Assembly (NCBI GenBank): GCA_031404455.1
Contig: JANNHP010000417.1
Coordinates: 1 to 14,184 of the forward strand
DNA length: 14,184 nt
Direction: 5' to 3'
Source: JANNHP01 sp031404455
GTDB taxonomy: Bacteria > Planctomycetota > JAJSAM01 > JAJVHW01
Of the stretch, positions 13,923 to 14,184 are shown piece after piece; position 1 is the stretch's first letter, and each line of letters opens with the position of its first letter. Position numbers and translations under genes: made by a program. A model generated the notes under the pieces. That model did no database searches and was not told where the DNA came from. It saw only the letters and a list, made by a program, of their open reading frames with translations.

Positions 13923-14184
13923 TCACTGCCAGAGCGTACGCGGGTCGGCGGTCCTGAGCACCAGTTGGCCGGGCGTCGCCGCGGGCGGATCGCTCGCGCC
14001 GCCCGCCGGCGGGCCGACGACGCCGCGGGCGCGAACCGGCGATCCGTCGCCGCCGTTCCCGACGCACGCGCCGCCGCCCCCCCCGCCCGCCCACACGGGC
14101 TCGCTCGTCTGGAACGTCTGGAACGCAGAGAGGCCTCCGAAGAGGTTCGTCGTCCCGTTCGAGGGGACCGTCGGCGCGCAGATC
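13923..14184 (-). CDS. C-terminal end of a Gly/Pro-rich protein, truncated by the window
   Basis: Reading the minus strand from 14183, 86 codons are open and end in TGA at 13925-13923 (…PRTLWQ, stop). The TGA sits two bases before the ATG of the secreted protein (TGAGCATG), the same tight spacing used elsewhere here, and codon use is GC3-rich with balanced amino acids, unlike the Arg-rich alternative frame. The fragment runs from Ile-Cys-Ala-Pro-Thr through NLFGGLSAFQTFQTSEPVW, a six-Gly run, a Pro/Gly/Ala linker and QLVLRTADPRTLWQ. I recognise no family. A surface, fibre or prepilin-like protein would fit the composition, but this is weak. The six-Gly run is encoded over eight consecutive G residues (C in the plus strand, 14077-14084). 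Confidence 0.65.
   Translation of the reverse strand, partial: ICAPTVPSNGTTNLFGGLSAFQTFQTSEPVWAGGGGGGACVGNGGDGSPVRARGVVGPPAGGASDPPAATPGQLVLRTADPRTLWQ

Noticed and set aside
13921..14094. N-terminal extension of the secreted protein to 14094
   Set aside because: The added residues are nearly all Arg/Gly, whereas a signal peptide begins exactly at Met 13920 and another frame there is a credible gene ending two bases earlier.

Overview
The DNA is very GC-rich, with G or C at most third codon positions, densely packed genes and many four-base ATGA/GTGA gene overlaps. A lipoprotein, a signal-peptide protein and a surface-glycan gene set point to a bacterium with an elaborate envelope. The secreted protein at 11839-13920 joins a sandwich-like N-terminus, a helical-repeat middle and a DUF1570-like end, a style I associate with Planctomycetota and other high-GC uncultured lineages. 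That placement is a guess. I see no tRNA, rRNA, CRISPR array, integrase or transposase.

Left part, plus strand (1-4802): a glycan operon. It holds a truncated GT4 glycosyltransferase, an extended-SDR nucleotide-sugar epimerase/dehydratase, a NodB-type polysaccharide deacetylase, two small paralogous two-helix membrane proteins of unknown role, and a polytopic GT-C (ArnT/PMT-like) glycosyltransferase. Together they look like machinery for making a nucleotide sugar, transferring it, trimming acetyl groups and glycosylating a lipid-linked or surface acceptor at the membrane. A roughly 200-base imperfect inverted repeat (4808-5010) separates this operon from the convergent genes.

Middle part, minus strand (10639 down to 5007): DUF4160, DUF2442, nadA (quinolinate synthase), moaA (GTP 3',8-cyclase), a tiny lipoprotein, a GT2 glycosyltransferase and an FAD-dependent UDP-galactopyranose-mutase/protoporphyrinogen-oxidase-like enzyme. 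Three pairs are tightly coupled: DUF4160-DUF2442 (10-base gap), nadA-moaA (GTGA overlap) and GT2-FAD enzyme (ATGA overlap). GT2 and the FAD enzyme probably belong functionally with the glycan genes across the convergent junction.

Right part: a divergent cupin gene (10744-11103, plus strand) whose ribosome-binding site and ATG lie inside a perfect 12-bp hairpin. After a short convergent junction come three minus-strand genes: a PEMT/ICMT-like membrane methyltransferase, a large secreted protein with what looks like a dead zinc-protease site, and the C-terminal end of a Gly/Pro-rich protein that runs off the window.

The most unusual signals are structural: a near-perfect 34-bp stem at the 5' end of moaA, the inverted repeat at 4808-5010, and the start-codon hairpin of the cupin gene. 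At the protein level they are the tandem small membrane paralogs and the degenerate peptidase.
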